Of a DNA stretch of 64,000 nucleotides, positions 9,050 to 18,546 are shown piece by piece. The stretch's first letter is position 1. Every line of letters starts with the position of its first letter. The position numbers and the translations under genes were made by a program. The DNA is from Rheinheimera sp. SA_1 (GTDB lineage: Bacteria > Pseudomonadota > Gammaproteobacteria > Enterobacterales > Alteromonadaceae), in contig NZ_LXWK01000001.1 of NCBI RefSeq assembly GCF_001669775.1, forward strand, positions 41,465-105,464, read 5' to 3'. The notes beneath the pieces are model-generated. The model made no database searches, was not told where the DNA came from, and saw only the letters and a list, made by a program, of their open reading frames with translations.

Positions 9050-10249
9050 ATGTCTGAGTTGTTTGCATTTTTTGCCAGATTAGATCAGCTATTGACTGCG
9101 AATCAAGCGCTATGGCGATTACAACCGCTGCAACTGGCACAAATCCCCTGGGCCGAATCCAAGCTACTGAAACTGCTGGATAATTTATCGCTGAACGATT
9201 GCGAGCAAATTGACCAGTCACCCCAGCTGCAACAACAAACCTTCGGTGGACTCTGGCCGGAGCTATTTGTTGACGAAATAGCTCCGCCTGCAATGTTTCA
9301 GCCGCAAGGGCTCAGTCCGCCATTCTGGTTGGCAACCGATATTGGCGGCCGAAAATGGCAGCAAATCTTGCTGTTTGCCGAAGCGACTGCGCAAGCTAAG
9401 TTGCCGGTGTTGGAATGGTGTGCTGGCAAAGGCCATTTAGGACGGGTGTTGGCACAACAGTATCAACACAAAGTGAGTTCGGTAGAGTGGCAGCAGCAAC
9501 TTTGTCAGCAAGGTGAAATCATTGCTGAGAAATTACAGCTCACACAGCGTTTTATTTGTCGTGATGTCCTCAATAATCCGATCAAGGATTTATTTGAACA
9601 GCAGCAACAAGTGGTGGCGTTACATGCCTGTGGCGATTTGCACCGTAGTTTATTGGTGCAGGCAGCAGCGGCACAAAGTCAGCAGGTGGATATTTTGCCT
9701 TGTTGTTATCATTTGCAGCAGGCGATGGACTATCAGCCCATGTCAGCGCCAGCACAACAGAGTTTGTTGAAGTTGACCAAAACCGAGCTGAAGCTGGCGG
9801 TACAAGGCCAGGTGACAGGTGGTGAGCGGGTACGGCGTTTACGGCAGACGGAAATGTTGTGGCGGCGGGCTTATCAGCTTTGGCGTCTAGAAGTGACCGG
9901 CGATCCCCAGTATCAGCCATTAGCTTCGGTGCCAAAACATTGGTTTAGTGGCGCGTTTCGGCCATTTGCTGAATGGGCTGCAGCGCAGCATCAGTTGGTA
10001 TTGCCGTTTGACGATGATGGCAGCTGTTATCTGCAACAGGCTGAGCCATTACTGCTCACCCAGCGCCGAATTGAACTGGTGCAACATCTGTTTCGTCGAC
10101 CGCTGGAATTATGGCTGGTACTGGACCGGGCTTTGTATTTGGCAGAACAAGGCTATCAGGTGCAATTGCAACAGCTGTGCGACACAGCACTGACCCCTCG
10201 TAATTTATTGATTAGCGCCCGTAAGTTGCCTGTAGCGGCTCCCTTATAA
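9050..10249 (+). CDS. Class I SAM-dependent methyltransferase (GSTCD-like)
   Basis: About 399 residues from ATG 9050 (MSELFAFFARLDQLL). In-frame ATGs at 9014 and 9035 are possible, and none has a strong ribosome binding site. The S-adenosylmethionine loop is clear at VLEWCAGKGHLGRVLA, and a second motif, VVALHACGDLHRSLL, is the HACGD form found in the methyltransferase_32/GSTCD-like family, followed by ILPCCYHLQ. Flanking regions are Gln- and Leu-rich and not recognisable. Substrate unknown. It converges with, and overlaps by 6 bp, the acyltransferase gene on the other strand. Confidence 0.7.
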   Translation: MSELFAFFARLDQLLTANQALWRLQPLQLAQIPWAESKLLKLLDNLSLNDCEQIDQSPQLQQQTFGGLWPELFVDEIAPPAMFQPQGLSPPFWLATDIGGRKWQQILLFAEATAQAKLPVLEWCAGKGHLGRVLAQQYQHKVSSVEWQQQLCQQGEIIAEKLQLTQRFICRDVLNNPIKDLFEQQQQVVALHACGDLHRSLLVQAAAAQSQQVDILPCCYHLQQAMDYQPMSAPAQQSLLKLTKTELKLAVQGQVTGGERVRRLRQTEMLWRRAYQLWRLEVTGDPQYQPLASVPKHWFSGAFRPFAEWAAAQHQLVLPFDDDGSCYLQQAEPLLLTQRRIELVQHLFRRPLELWLVLDRALYLAEQGYQVQLQQLCDTALTPRNLLISARKLPVAAPL

Positions 10250-11188
10250 CGACGACGAACAATCCAGTTCGGTGCTCAGCGGGCTTTCGGCTGCGCCAAG
10301 ATAAGCAGCAATTTGCTGATCTTTGGTGACCCAACGCTGGTTCAGCCACTGCTGAAAACGTTGGCGATAGGCCGGGTCGTTAAAATAATCACCGATAATA
10401 CTGTCGTCGACCGGCAGCACTTCAACCTGAATCACCACCCGTTTTAAGCGGCCGAGCAGCATATCCAGCGCCACATGGCCTGGGTTGTCAGGGTAGATCA
10501 AGGTCACATCCAGTACCGCATCAAATTGACTGCCCATGCTTGCCAAAGTGAAGGCAATACCACCGGCTTTGGCTGGCAACAAATGCTGAAACGGACTGTT
10601 TTTGTGGCGTTTTTTCTGCGGCGTAAAACGGGTGCCTTCGACAAAATTGATAATAGTGGTTGGCTGATGGCGGAATTTCTCGCAGGATTTTTTGGTGGTT
10701 TCAATATCTTTGCCTTGCAGCGCCGGGTTTTTCGCCACTTGCGCCTGGCTATAACGTTTCATAAAAGGCATATCGAGCGCCCAGGACGCCGAGCCAATAA
10801 ACGGCACCCATTTCAGTTCTTCTTTTAAGAAAAACTTCGGCTCCGGAATACGCGCCAGCGCAAACTGACTTAACACCGGAATATCCAGCCAGCTTTTGTG
10901 GTTTGAAATCAGCAGGTACCAGCGGTCTTGTTTTAACTCGCTCAGGCCACTCAGTTGCCATTCTACCGGGTTAAACAACTCAATTAACTGGCGATTATGC
11001 CAGGACCACCGGCGATAAGCCCAGTGTGCCAGGCGCGAACAAGCGCGTTGTAATGCCGGCAGCGGCAGAATTTTCAATGCACCGCAGAGCGTGACCACAA
11101 CTCCCCACAGGCTCAGATTGAGACTGAATAAGGCAAACGCGACAGGCGCCAACAAGGCGCGTGGTGAAAAAGCAGATGCAGCAGACAT
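10244..11188 (-). CDS. Lysophospholipid acyltransferase family protein (YihG-like), copy 2
   Basis: 314 residues of the PlsC/LPLAT superfamily: the N-terminal hydrophobic anchor, the HX4D catalytic box (NHKSWLD) and the EGTRFT acyl-acceptor motif are all present, with PFMKRYS between them as in YihG-type enzymes. These enzymes move acyl groups onto lysophosphatidic acid or related lysophospholipids at the inner membrane. It lies immediately downstream of a paralogue (11189-12082) with no gap between stop and start, so the two form an operon that arose by tandem duplication. Whether the two have different head-group or chain preferences cannot be told from sequence. Confidence 0.8.
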   Translation of the reverse strand: MSAASAFSPRALLAPVAFALFSLNLSLWGVVVTLCGALKILPLPALQRACSRLAHWAYRRWSWHNRQLIELFNPVEWQLSGLSELKQDRWYLLISNHKSWLDIPVLSQFALARIPEPKFFLKEELKWVPFIGSASWALDMPFMKRYSQAQVAKNPALQGKDIETTKKSCEKFRHQPTTIINFVEGTRFTPQKKRHKNSPFQHLLPAKAGGIAFTLASMGSQFDAVLDVTLIYPDNPGHVALDMLLGRLKRVVIQVEVLPVDDSIIGDYFNDPAYRQRFQQWLNQRWVTKDQQIAAYLGAAESPLSTELDCSSSL

Positions 11189-12082
11189 TTAGCGCGACTC
11201 TCCTTGTTGCAGTTCCAGTAATTGCTGGTTTTTATCCAGCCATAACTGATTAACCCATTGCTGAAAACGGGCGCGATAGTGAGGATCTTCGTAATCACCA
11301 ATCAGCTCTGCATCGATCGGCAATACCCGCACTCTGACTTTAATCTCGCGAACTTTTCCCGAGATATAGTCCCAAAAGCTAGGCGCACCTTGTGGGTAAT
11401 AAATCGTCACATCCAGCAGCTTGTCTAACCGTTGGCCCATGGCATTCAGCACAAAAGAAATGCCGCCGGCTTTGGGTTTAAGTAAATACGGAAACGGCGA
11501 TTGTTGCTGTTGATGTTTTTCCGGGGTAAAGCGTGTGCCTTCGAGGAAATTCATTACCGATACCGGCTTAAACTGAAATTTTTCGCAGGCTTTACGGGTG
11601 GTAATAATGTCCTGGCCTTTCAGCTGTGGGTGTTTTTTCAGAAAAGCCGCGCTGTAGCGCTTCATAAAAGGGAAATCGAGCGCCCACCAGCACAAGCCAA
11701 TCACCGGCACATACAGCAGTTCTTTCTTCAGGAAAAATTTCAAAAACGGTACCTGCCGATGCATCACTTTTTGCAGCGCCAGAATATCGACCCAGGACTG
11801 ATGGTTCGCGACTACCAGATACCAGTCTTTCACTGATAACTGCTCCAGGCCTTTAACATCCCAGTGAATGTTGCTGAACAGACGGCTGGTCAGATTATTC
11901 AGCGCAATCCAGGCAGTAGCGCAATGATCAATCAGGTAAGTGATGCCAACCCGCCATGGTCGGATCGGTAGCAGCTTCAGTACCGCCAACAATAAAATCG
12001 GTATCGCCCAAAACAGGGTATTTAATAGATAAAGCAAAAAAGAAATAACGCCAATCAACGGTTTAGGTAAAAAATTCAACAT
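11189..12082 (-). CDS. Lysophospholipid acyltransferase family protein (YihG-like), copy 1
   Basis: 297 residues, first gene of the pair. HX4D box NHQSWVD, the FFLKKELLYVPVIG stretch, PFMKRYSAAF and EGTRFTPEKH match the copy that follows it and the YihG family. The N-terminus (LIGVISFLLYLLNTLFWAIPILLLAVL) is a long membrane anchor. Its promoter should lie between 12082 and the speA terminator at 12152-12177. Confidence 0.8.
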   Translation of the reverse strand: MLNFLPKPLIGVISFLLYLLNTLFWAIPILLLAVLKLLPIRPWRVGITYLIDHCATAWIALNNLTSRLFSNIHWDVKGLEQLSVKDWYLVVANHQSWVDILALQKVMHRQVPFLKFFLKKELLYVPVIGLCWWALDFPFMKRYSAAFLKKHPQLKGQDIITTRKACEKFQFKPVSVMNFLEGTRFTPEKHQQQQSPFPYLLKPKAGGISFVLNAMGQRLDKLLDVTIYYPQGAPSFWDYISGKVREIKVRVRVLPIDAELIGDYEDPHYRARFQQWVNQLWLDKNQQLLELQQGESR

Positions 12083-12151
12083 CGGACCGCGGCCTCCTTT
12101 TTACTTGCATCAATAGTTTGCATGGTAGCTATTACGGCTATTCCAGATACA

Positions 12152-12177
12152 AAAAGAGCAGGATAGCCTGCTCTTTT
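12152..12177 (-). terminator. Rho-independent terminator of speA
   Basis: Perfect inverted repeat AAAAGAGCAGG / CCTGCTCTTTT around a 4-nt loop; both strands end in a T run. It lies 49 bp beyond the speA stop codon on the minus strand, separating speA from the acyltransferase pair. Confidence 0.85.
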
Positions 12178-12225
12178 CTTTTTGATCACAGTTCGTTCGA
12201 ACTGCTCTGACCTGTGCAGTCTACC

Positions 12226-14112
12226 TTAATCTTCGAAATAGGTATAACCATAAACACCGGCTTTTAATTCATCCAGCATCGATGCTTGTTGCGCGGCGCT
12301 GAACTTCGATTTGGCCAGTTGGTTCTGATATGACTGCAACAACTTATCAGCATCAAACTGCACATAACGCAGCACATCGGCCACGGTATCGCCTTTGATG
12401 GCGTTGGTCAGTTTGTAGCTGCCGTCGCTGTTCAGTTCAACGTGAACAGAATCGGTGTCACCAAACAGGTTATGTAAGTCGCCCAGGATTTCCTGATAAG
12501 CGCCGACCATAAACATGCCCAATAAATACTGCTCGTCTTCTTTGTAGATTGGCAGCGGCAAACTGGATTCAATCCCGTTACCGTCAGCGTAGCTTTTCAG
12601 CGCGCCATCTGAATCGCAAGTGATATCCTGAATAATGGCACGATGTTCCAGCGACTCGTTCATCCGCTCCAACGGCATCACCGGGAACAACTGATCAATA
12701 CCCCAGGCATCTGGCATCGACTGGAACAATGAAAAGTTCACGAACAACTTATCGGCCAGTTTTTCGTTCAGTTCGTCGTGAATTTCACGGTGCGAACGTG
12801 AAGATAAATCGAGTTTATCTTTCACTTTGTTGATGGTGGCAAAGTAAATCTGCTCCAGCAACGACCAGTCTTTAAGCGTCAGCAAACCATGCACATACTG
12901 TGCGTGCGCATCGGTGAAATAATGCACCGCATCGTGGTAAGCCTCAACCGCTGAGCGCGAGGTAACATTCTGGTACGAATCCCACAATGCCCAAACCACT
13001 TGTGGTGAATCTTCGCTTGGCTCTGGCAAATAACGCAGGCCAGGTGCGCGTTCAACGTCGATTGCATCGGTCACCAGTACGGCGTGGTGCGCAGTCATGG
13101 CGCGGCCAGATTCAGTGATGATGTTCGGATGTGGTAAGTCGTATTCGTCACAGACTTCTTTTAAACCATAAACCACGTTACGAGCATATTCGTACATGGT
13201 GTAGTTCATCGAACAGGCAGAACGGGAGTTTGAACCTTCGTAATCGACACCTAAACCACCACCCACGTCAACCGTGGTGATTGGCACGCCTAAAGTGCGC
13301 AGTTCAGCATAATGCCGGGCACATTCGCGGATGGCGTTGTGAATATCGCGGATATTGGCAATTTGCGAACCGATATGGAAATGCACCAGTTGCAGTAAAT
13401 CTAATTTGCCAGCTTCTTTTAAAATATCAATGGCTTGTAGAACCTGAGTGGCGGTTAAACCAAACTTGCCTTTTTCGCCGCCGGTATTTTGCCATTTGCC
13501 TTTACCGACTGAGTTCAGCTTAATGCGGATACCGATATAAGGCGCTGCTTCCAGGCTGTCGATTTCACGTAATAAGGTTTTCAGTTCGGATAGTTTTTCT
13601 ACCACCACGTAGACACTGTGGCCCATCATCTGGCCGATAGTGGCTAAACGTAAGAATTCACTGTCTTTATAACCGTTACAGACGATACGCAGTGGTTTTT
13701 CGGTGACGCCTAAAATGGCCATCAGCTCAGGTTTGGAACCGGCTTCTAAACCGACTTTGCCACTGTGATGGCTAATCAGTTTACTCACGACGGAGAATTG
13801 CTGGTTTACTTTGATTGGATAAACCGCAGTGTATTCGCCCTGATACTCGCGCTCTTGCTTGGCTTTGGCAAAAGACGTGATCAGCGTATCAACACGGTGT
13901 TCCAGAATATCGGTGAAACGCACCAATACCGGCAGCGTTAATCCTTCTTCTTTAAAACGTGCAGTCAGCTCTGGAAAACTGATGCCTGGTTTGCTGTGAT
14001 CCTGATCCGGATAAGCAACGAGGTCGCCCTGTGCGTTGACGTCAAAATAGCCTTCGCTCCAGACTGCTACGTTATAGATGGATCTTGCTTTGTCGATACC
14101 CCAATCTGCCAT
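12226..14112 (-). CDS. speA: Biosynthetic arginine decarboxylase
   Basis: 628 residues, the normal length of SpeA. This PLP enzyme converts arginine to agmatine for polyamine synthesis. Recognisable: the PLP-lysine region YPIKVNQQFSVV, HFHIGSQIANIRDI, the glycine-rich VDVGGGLGVDYEGS phosphate-binding stretch, and the C-terminal region with GAYQEILGDLHNLFGD. Start MADWGIDKARSIYNVAVWSEGYF is typical. It is divergent from speE; their upstream regions share about 130 bp. Confidence 0.95.
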   Translation of the reverse strand: MADWGIDKARSIYNVAVWSEGYFDVNAQGDLVAYPDQDHSKPGISFPELTARFKEEGLTLPVLVRFTDILEHRVDTLITSFAKAKQEREYQGEYTAVYPIKVNQQFSVVSKLISHHSGKVGLEAGSKPELMAILGVTEKPLRIVCNGYKDSEFLRLATIGQMMGHSVYVVVEKLSELKTLLREIDSLEAAPYIGIRIKLNSVGKGKWQNTGGEKGKFGLTATQVLQAIDILKEAGKLDLLQLVHFHIGSQIANIRDIHNAIRECARHYAELRTLGVPITTVDVGGGLGVDYEGSNSRSACSMNYTMYEYARNVVYGLKEVCDEYDLPHPNIITESGRAMTAHHAVLVTDAIDVERAPGLRYLPEPSEDSPQVVWALWDSYQNVTSRSAVEAYHDAVHYFTDAHAQYVHGLLTLKDWSLLEQIYFATINKVKDKLDLSSRSHREIHDELNEKLADKLFVNFSLFQSMPDAWGIDQLFPVMPLERMNESLEHRAIIQDITCDSDGALKSYADGNGIESSLPLPIYKEDEQYLLGMFMVGAYQEILGDLHNLFGDTDSVHVELNSDGSYKLTNAIKGDTVADVLRYVQFDADKLLQSYQNQLAKSKFSAAQQASMLDELKAGVYGYTYFED

Positions 14113-14240
14113 TGTCGTGCCCTTTAAAAAATCAGGCTGCTATTTTAAGTGCAATAGCAGCAAAAAAACATGAAAAGTTTGTCCCAAAGCTTAGTAGCTG
14201 GCAAAATAATTGCCCCCTTGGTGCGCATCAGGACCTGAAC

Positions 14241-15137
14241 ATGTCTGAACAAAACTCACATACGCCTTTACAGCAAAAATCACAACTCAATCCACAACAA
14301 TGGTTTACTGAGATTTTCGCGCCAAGTGGCAGTGCTTTTTCCCTGGAAATCACTGAAAAATTAGCGGAAGTTCAATCGCCGTTTCAGCACATCGAAATCT
14401 ATCAAACCACCCAGTTTGGCAAGCTGATGGTGATTGATGGCGTGATTATGCTGAGCAGTCGCGACAATTTCCTGTATCACGAGATGTTAAGCCACCCGGT
14501 GCTGTTTACCCACCCGGATCCAAAAAACGTGGTGATTATCGGTGGCGGTGACTGCGGTACCTTACGGGAAGTGTTGAAACACCGATCATTAGAATCCGTC
14601 ACCCAGATTGATATTGATGAACAAGTGACCCGGATGGCGGAACAATATTTTCCGGAACTGTGCGCCAGTAACCAGGATCCACGCGCCACCTTACTGTTTG
14701 ATGACGGTATCAAATATATGCGTGAAGCTGCGCCAGCCAGTCTGGACGTAGTGATTGTCGATTCCACCGATCCGATAGGCCCTGGCGAAGGTTTGTTTAA
14801 CCGGGCTTTTTATCAGAGCTGCTTTGCGGCGCTCAAACCAGGCGGCGTTTTAGTGCAACAAAGCGAATCACCGCTGATTCATCTGCAATTGTTAAATGAC
14901 ATGCGTCAGGCGATGAAAGATGCCGGTTTTGCTGCACTACAAACACTGAATTTTCCGCAAATGGTTTACCCAAGTGGTTGGTGGACCTGCACTATGGCGC
15001 GTAAAGGACAGAATTTTGACGAGTTCCGTCATGATGACGTGCAAAACGCCACTTTTGATACCGAATATTACAATGCGGCAATTCATCAGGCGGCGCTGGC
15101 GCTACCGAATTTTATGCTGCGACAGCTAGTCGGTTAA
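14241..15137 (+). CDS. speE: Spermidine synthase (polyamine aminopropyltransferase)
   Basis: 298 residues from ATG 14241 (MSEQNSHTPLQQ), chosen over a much earlier in-frame start that would overlap speA. SpeE transfers the aminopropyl group of decarboxylated S-adenosylmethionine to putrescine. Motifs: YQTTQFGKLMVIDGVIMLSSRDNFLYHEML, the nucleotide loop VVIIGGGDCGTLREVL, DDGIKYM and the catalytic VDSTDPIGPGEGLF. The speA-speE pairing supports polyamine synthesis; no agmatinase (speB) or speD is seen here. Confidence 0.9.
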   Translation: MSEQNSHTPLQQKSQLNPQQWFTEIFAPSGSAFSLEITEKLAEVQSPFQHIEIYQTTQFGKLMVIDGVIMLSSRDNFLYHEMLSHPVLFTHPDPKNVVIIGGGDCGTLREVLKHRSLESVTQIDIDEQVTRMAEQYFPELCASNQDPRATLLFDDGIKYMREAAPASLDVVIVDSTDPIGPGEGLFNRAFYQSCFAALKPGGVLVQQSESPLIHLQLLNDMRQAMKDAGFAALQTLNFPQMVYPSGWWTCTMARKGQNFDEFRHDDVQNATFDTEYYNAAIHQAALALPNFMLRQLVG

Positions 15138-15260
15138 GGTGAAAGCTACCGTAAATTATTGATTGCTAACAGATGTTGACCTTATATTAGATTTTTGGCT
15201 TGGAACTTGCGTAATTCTCATCTTTTCTGTACATTTAACAGCCAAGTTGAGGGTTTCCTA

Positions 15261-15713
15261 ATGAAGCATTTGATCATCATCGGCATCGCTTTGGCAAGTT
15301 TGCAGTTGCAAGCGAATGTTTATCAATGTGAACTCAACGGTAAAGTCACCTTCAGCCAATTCCCTTGTGAAGATAACGCCACGCTGACGCAAGAAGTCAG
15401 CAGTGGCAATGTTGTACTCACCACCAGCAAAAAACCAGATCAACAAATGGAAACGTTGCGCAAAAAGTCGCGCTATCTGGAATATCAATTGGCGCAGCTG
15501 GAACAACAGCAAAAACAACAACTTCAACGCTACGAAGATGAAATTTATCTGGCCAAACGCCGCGGTGAAAAGTCTAATTTCGTGGCGATGATGAATCAGA
15601 AACTGCACAAAATGCAGCAGGATTTTGAGCAGGCGAAACTACAACGTCAGCAAGAGATCGCCGGATTACAGCAACAAATGACTAGCATGCAACGTCAGTA
15701 TGCGGTGCAGTGA
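15261..15713 (+). CDS. Exported DUF4124-type protein
   Basis: 150 residues from ATG 15261, with a signal peptide (MKHLIIIGIALASLQLQA) and then the DUF4124 signature NVYQCELNGKVTFSQFPC with its two cysteines. The remainder, from about residue 60, is a Gln/Lys-rich heptad-like helix, probably a coiled coil. Periplasmic or envelope protein; no function is known for the family. Confidence 0.65.
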   Translation: MKHLIIIGIALASLQLQANVYQCELNGKVTFSQFPCEDNATLTQEVSSGNVVLTTSKKPDQQMETLRKKSRYLEYQLAQLEQQQKQQLQRYEDEIYLAKRRGEKSNFVAMMNQKLHKMQQDFEQAKLQRQQEIAGLQQQMTSMQRQYAVQ

Positions 15714-15792
15714 TTGCTAGCGAAAGCTGAGCGTTGTCAATTTGCCTAAGCTAGCTACTTAGTCATTCAACTCTGTCATTAAATTCAGTCAT

Positions 15793-16635
15793 TTAACTCA
15801 GTCGTTTCGCCCAGATTAAACTCAGCACCATTAACACAGTCCCGGCAGTAAACTGCCACCAATCGACAGCGTGTTGCCAGAGCACAAAATTAACCAATAA
15901 ACCGGCGGGTATCAGCACATTGTTCATCACGGCCAATTGATTGGCATTAACCTGTCTGGCACCTGCGTTCCACAGCCAATAACCTAAACCGGATGCGACC
16001 AATCCGAGCCACAGTAAAATCAGCCACTCGGTGGTGGTCGTTGGTGTCTTTTGCCAATTGGCGAATAACGCGCAACCAATCGTTGCGATGATGCTGGCTC
16101 CTACAAAAAACCAGCCAAAACTTTGGCTTTGTTGCAGGCTGCTGCCGAGTTGCAATTGACGGTAAGCGACCTGGCCAAAGGCAAAACATAAATTTGCACC
16201 TTGTACCAACGCCAGTCCCAGCCAAAAATCAGTGGTCGGCGCTTCAAACCGGATCACCAGCGCAGCTAATACCGCCAATACCGCTGGTCCAACCCACAAT
16301 AAACTGATGCGACGATGGCGCAAGATTTGGTCAAAAATGGTCACATAAACCGGCGTTAATATCGTAAAAAGCAGCACTTCAGCCACGGTAAGGTATAAAA
16401 AGCTGTGATAAAAAAGCAGATACATCAAACCAAGTTGGATAGCTCCAATCCCAGCCAGTGCCAACGCCTGTTTCACCGGTGTTGGTTTGAACACCAACAA
16501 GGGTGCAAACAACAACAACGCCAGCGCCATGCGGCTACCAACTGCCACATAAGGGTCGACCTTGCCGGCCAAAAACTCGCCAATCAGTGAAAAGCTGAAC
16601 GACCAAATCAAGGTGACCCAAAGCAACAATTGCAT
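15793..16635 (-). CDS. EamA/DMT-family transporter
   Basis: 280 residues in two repeated five-helix halves, the EamA (drug/metabolite transporter) arrangement: GSRMALALLLFAPLLV in the first half, ILTPVYVTIFDQILRHRRIS at the first junction, and VASGLGYWLWNAGARQVNANQLAVMNN in the second. An inner-membrane exporter or permease; the substrate cannot be predicted. Confidence 0.8.
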   Translation of the reverse strand: MQLLLWVTLIWSFSFSLIGEFLAGKVDPYVAVGSRMALALLLFAPLLVFKPTPVKQALALAGIGAIQLGLMYLLFYHSFLYLTVAEVLLFTILTPVYVTIFDQILRHRRISLLWVGPAVLAVLAALVIRFEAPTTDFWLGLALVQGANLCFAFGQVAYRQLQLGSSLQQSQSFGWFFVGASIIATIGCALFANWQKTPTTTTEWLILLWLGLVASGLGYWLWNAGARQVNANQLAVMNNVLIPAGLLVNFVLWQHAVDWWQFTAGTVLMVLSLIWAKRLS

Positions 16636-16850
16636 CCGTTATTCCTATGTTGTTCCTATGATTGCCGGACAGGATCTGCCTGTCGCTGACTGAGCGCAGC
16701 ATACCATTGCGGTTGGTCAGAGACCAGCAGACAACAACATTCAAATAAGTTGTTTAACGACCATTAATTATCGAAAAGCAATAATTAATTACTCTTTACA
16801 GCCAATTTTTGCTGAGTTAATGTACGGTTTTACTTCAGCAGGGATTATTG

Positions 16851-17699
16851 ATGAAAAGTTTATTAGCGATGAAAGCTGCAGTACTCAGTCTGCTACTTCT
16901 GAGTGGTTGTACCGTCAAACTGCAGCAACAACATTTTATCCGGCCGGATCAGCCCGTGACGCAGCAGTGGCTGACTGAGCAGCAACAAGGTCAGACGTTG
17001 CATGCGTATCAGGTGACGACCGGCGATGGCGAAGTATTACATGGCAAACTGATCCGACATCCGGATGCGCGGTTCACGATGATTTATTTTGGCGGCAATT
17101 TATTTGATAGTGGTCGCGACAGTTTGTCGGTGGTGAAAGCGCTTGGCCAATTCCAAAATAACATTCTGATGCTGGATTATCGCGGGTACAACGGCAATGG
17201 CGGCAAGCCAGATGTCACGAATCTGGCCAGTGATGGTGTGGCCATTTATGACGCAGTGGTGGCCGATGCGAGTTTGGGCCAAAAGCCGGTATTACTACAC
17301 GGTTTTTCGCTCGGTAGTGTGGTTGCTGCGCATGTGGCCGGGCAACGTCCGGCCAAAGCGTTGGTATTACAAGGCAGTCTGACCAACGTCTCGGAAATGG
17401 CGAATGCCAGAGTGCCGTTGTTGATGCGACCTTTTGTAAGTTTCGAAATTGCCAAAGAGCTACAGCAAGTGGATAACAAAGCCGTGCTGGCGCGGATCCG
17501 GACGCCGGTGCTGATTTGTGTCGGCGCGGATGATAGTGAAACCCGGCCGGTGATGTCTGAAGATTTATTCGCCGTATCCGCCAGTCCAATCAAACAACTT
17601 TATATTGCCCGTGACGCCGGTCATGGAAATTTATTCGCTGCCGCTGAAGCTGTGGCAGAATATAAAACCTTCTTAGCCCGGGCAATGACAGGAAGCTGA
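16851..17699 (+). CDS. Alpha/beta-hydrolase lipoprotein
   Basis: 282 residues. The lipobox LLSGC near residue 21 marks an exported lipoprotein. The hydrolase fold has its nucleophile elbow in HGFSLGSVVA, the acid in CVGADDSETRP and the His in DAGHGNLFA, so the triad is complete. The ATG at 16851 follows directly after a TTG that could also be used. It is followed after 2 bp by the DUF2975-type gene, so the three genes 16851-18477 may be one operon. Esterase-like activity is likely; substrate unknown. Confidence 0.75.
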   Translation: MKSLLAMKAAVLSLLLLSGCTVKLQQQHFIRPDQPVTQQWLTEQQQGQTLHAYQVTTGDGEVLHGKLIRHPDARFTMIYFGGNLFDSGRDSLSVVKALGQFQNNILMLDYRGYNGNGGKPDVTNLASDGVAIYDAVVADASLGQKPVLLHGFSLGSVVAAHVAGQRPAKALVLQGSLTNVSEMANARVPLLMRPFVSFEIAKELQQVDNKAVLARIRTPVLICVGADDSETRPVMSEDLFAVSASPIKQLYIARDAGHGNLFAAAEAVAEYKTFLARAMTGS

Positions 17700-17701
17700 T
17701 A

Positions 17702-18244
17702 ATGCCAATAGTCCGACTCAGTCAAATTATTTGTGGCCTGTTACTGCTGGCGTTGTTGTTTCAACTCTGTTGTTTGGCAATCGGTGTGTTGCTGCAGAAT
17801 CAACAGCTGGCGCTTGGCGGCGGCGACATGCAGATTGGCATTTACCCGCCGGATTACGGCCTGCAGGTGCTGCCGCTGTTGCAGCAATCCGGCTACAGTG
17901 AATTGTGGCTGAGTCTGCCGGAGCAGTGCTTTTTTCTGCTGCTGAATTTCTGGTTGTTCCGACTGTTTTGGCTGTACCGGCAAATGCAAATCTTCACCCG
18001 CCAAAATGTGCAGTATTTTCAGCTGATTGGGATCTTGTTGACGGTGTGGGCACTTTGGCAGGTGTTGTATCCACCGCTGTTGGTGGCAGTGGTCAATTGG
18101 CTGCAACATACTGATCAGACAAGGTATATTACGGTGCATGATTATCAGCTGTTATTGTTCATCGTCGGGTTAATTGTCTGGGCGATGGGCCGGGTCATGG
18201 CTTATGGCCTGCAGTTACAACAAGAACAGGATTTGGTGATCTGA
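17702..18244 (+). CDS. DUF2975-type membrane protein
   Basis: 180 residues with four hydrophobic segments (about 10-30, 70-93, 105-130, 145-165). Its pairing with a very small Xre-type regulator whose start overlaps its stop (TGATG) is the usual arrangement for DUF2975 genes and their YozG-like partner. Function unknown. Confidence 0.65.
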   Translation: MPIVRLSQIICGLLLLALLFQLCCLAIGVLLQNQQLALGGGDMQIGIYPPDYGLQVLPLLQQSGYSELWLSLPEQCFFLLLNFWLFRLFWLYRQMQIFTRQNVQYFQLIGILLTVWALWQVLYPPLLVAVVNWLQHTDQTRYITVHDYQLLLFIVGLIVWAMGRVMAYGLQLQQEQDLVI

Positions 18245-18477
18245 TGCCGATCGTGGTGGAACTTGATGTGATGCTGGCCAGACGCAAAATGAAAGCCAAT
18301 GATTTGGCGCAGGCCATAGGTATTACGCCGCAAAATCTGTCGGTGCTCAAAGCCGGCCATGCCAAAGCTATCCGCTTTTCAACGTTGCAAAAAATTTGTC
18401 GGCATCTGGATTGTCAGCCTGGAGATCTGCTGGTGTATCGGCCAGGGCCGGAAGATGATTTGGTGGAGCAGGAATAA
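18244..18477 (+). CDS. Small Xre/Cro-type HTH regulator (YozG-like)
   Basis: 77 residues making up a single helix-turn-helix: MLARRKMKANDLAQAIGITPQNLSVL then KAIRFSTLQKICRHLDCQPGDLL, the classic Cro-family layout found in YozG-like proteins. Translationally coupled to the membrane protein before it. It probably regulates its own operon, by analogy. Confidence 0.8.
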   Translation: MPIVVELDVMLARRKMKANDLAQAIGITPQNLSVLKAGHAKAIRFSTLQKICRHLDCQPGDLLVYRPGPEDDLVEQE

Positions 18478-18487
18478 CGCAGAAAAA

Positions 18488-18519
18488 AGGGCAGTTACGA
18501 AACATCAGTAAACTGCCCT
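18488..18519 (-). terminator. Rho-independent terminator of the OmpA-type lipoprotein gene
   Basis: Stem AGGGCAGTT / AACTGCCCT around a 14-nt loop; on the minus strand it is followed by TTTTTT. It lies 28 bp downstream of the lipoprotein stop and just after the convergent Xre gene. Confidence 0.8.
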
Positions 18520-18546
18520 GGGGACTAAAATCAAATATTCATTTGT

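Noticed and set aside
14085..14240. Upstream extension of speE by 52 codons
   Set aside because: It overlaps the start of speA on the opposite strand; homology and a normal length begin at ATG 14241.
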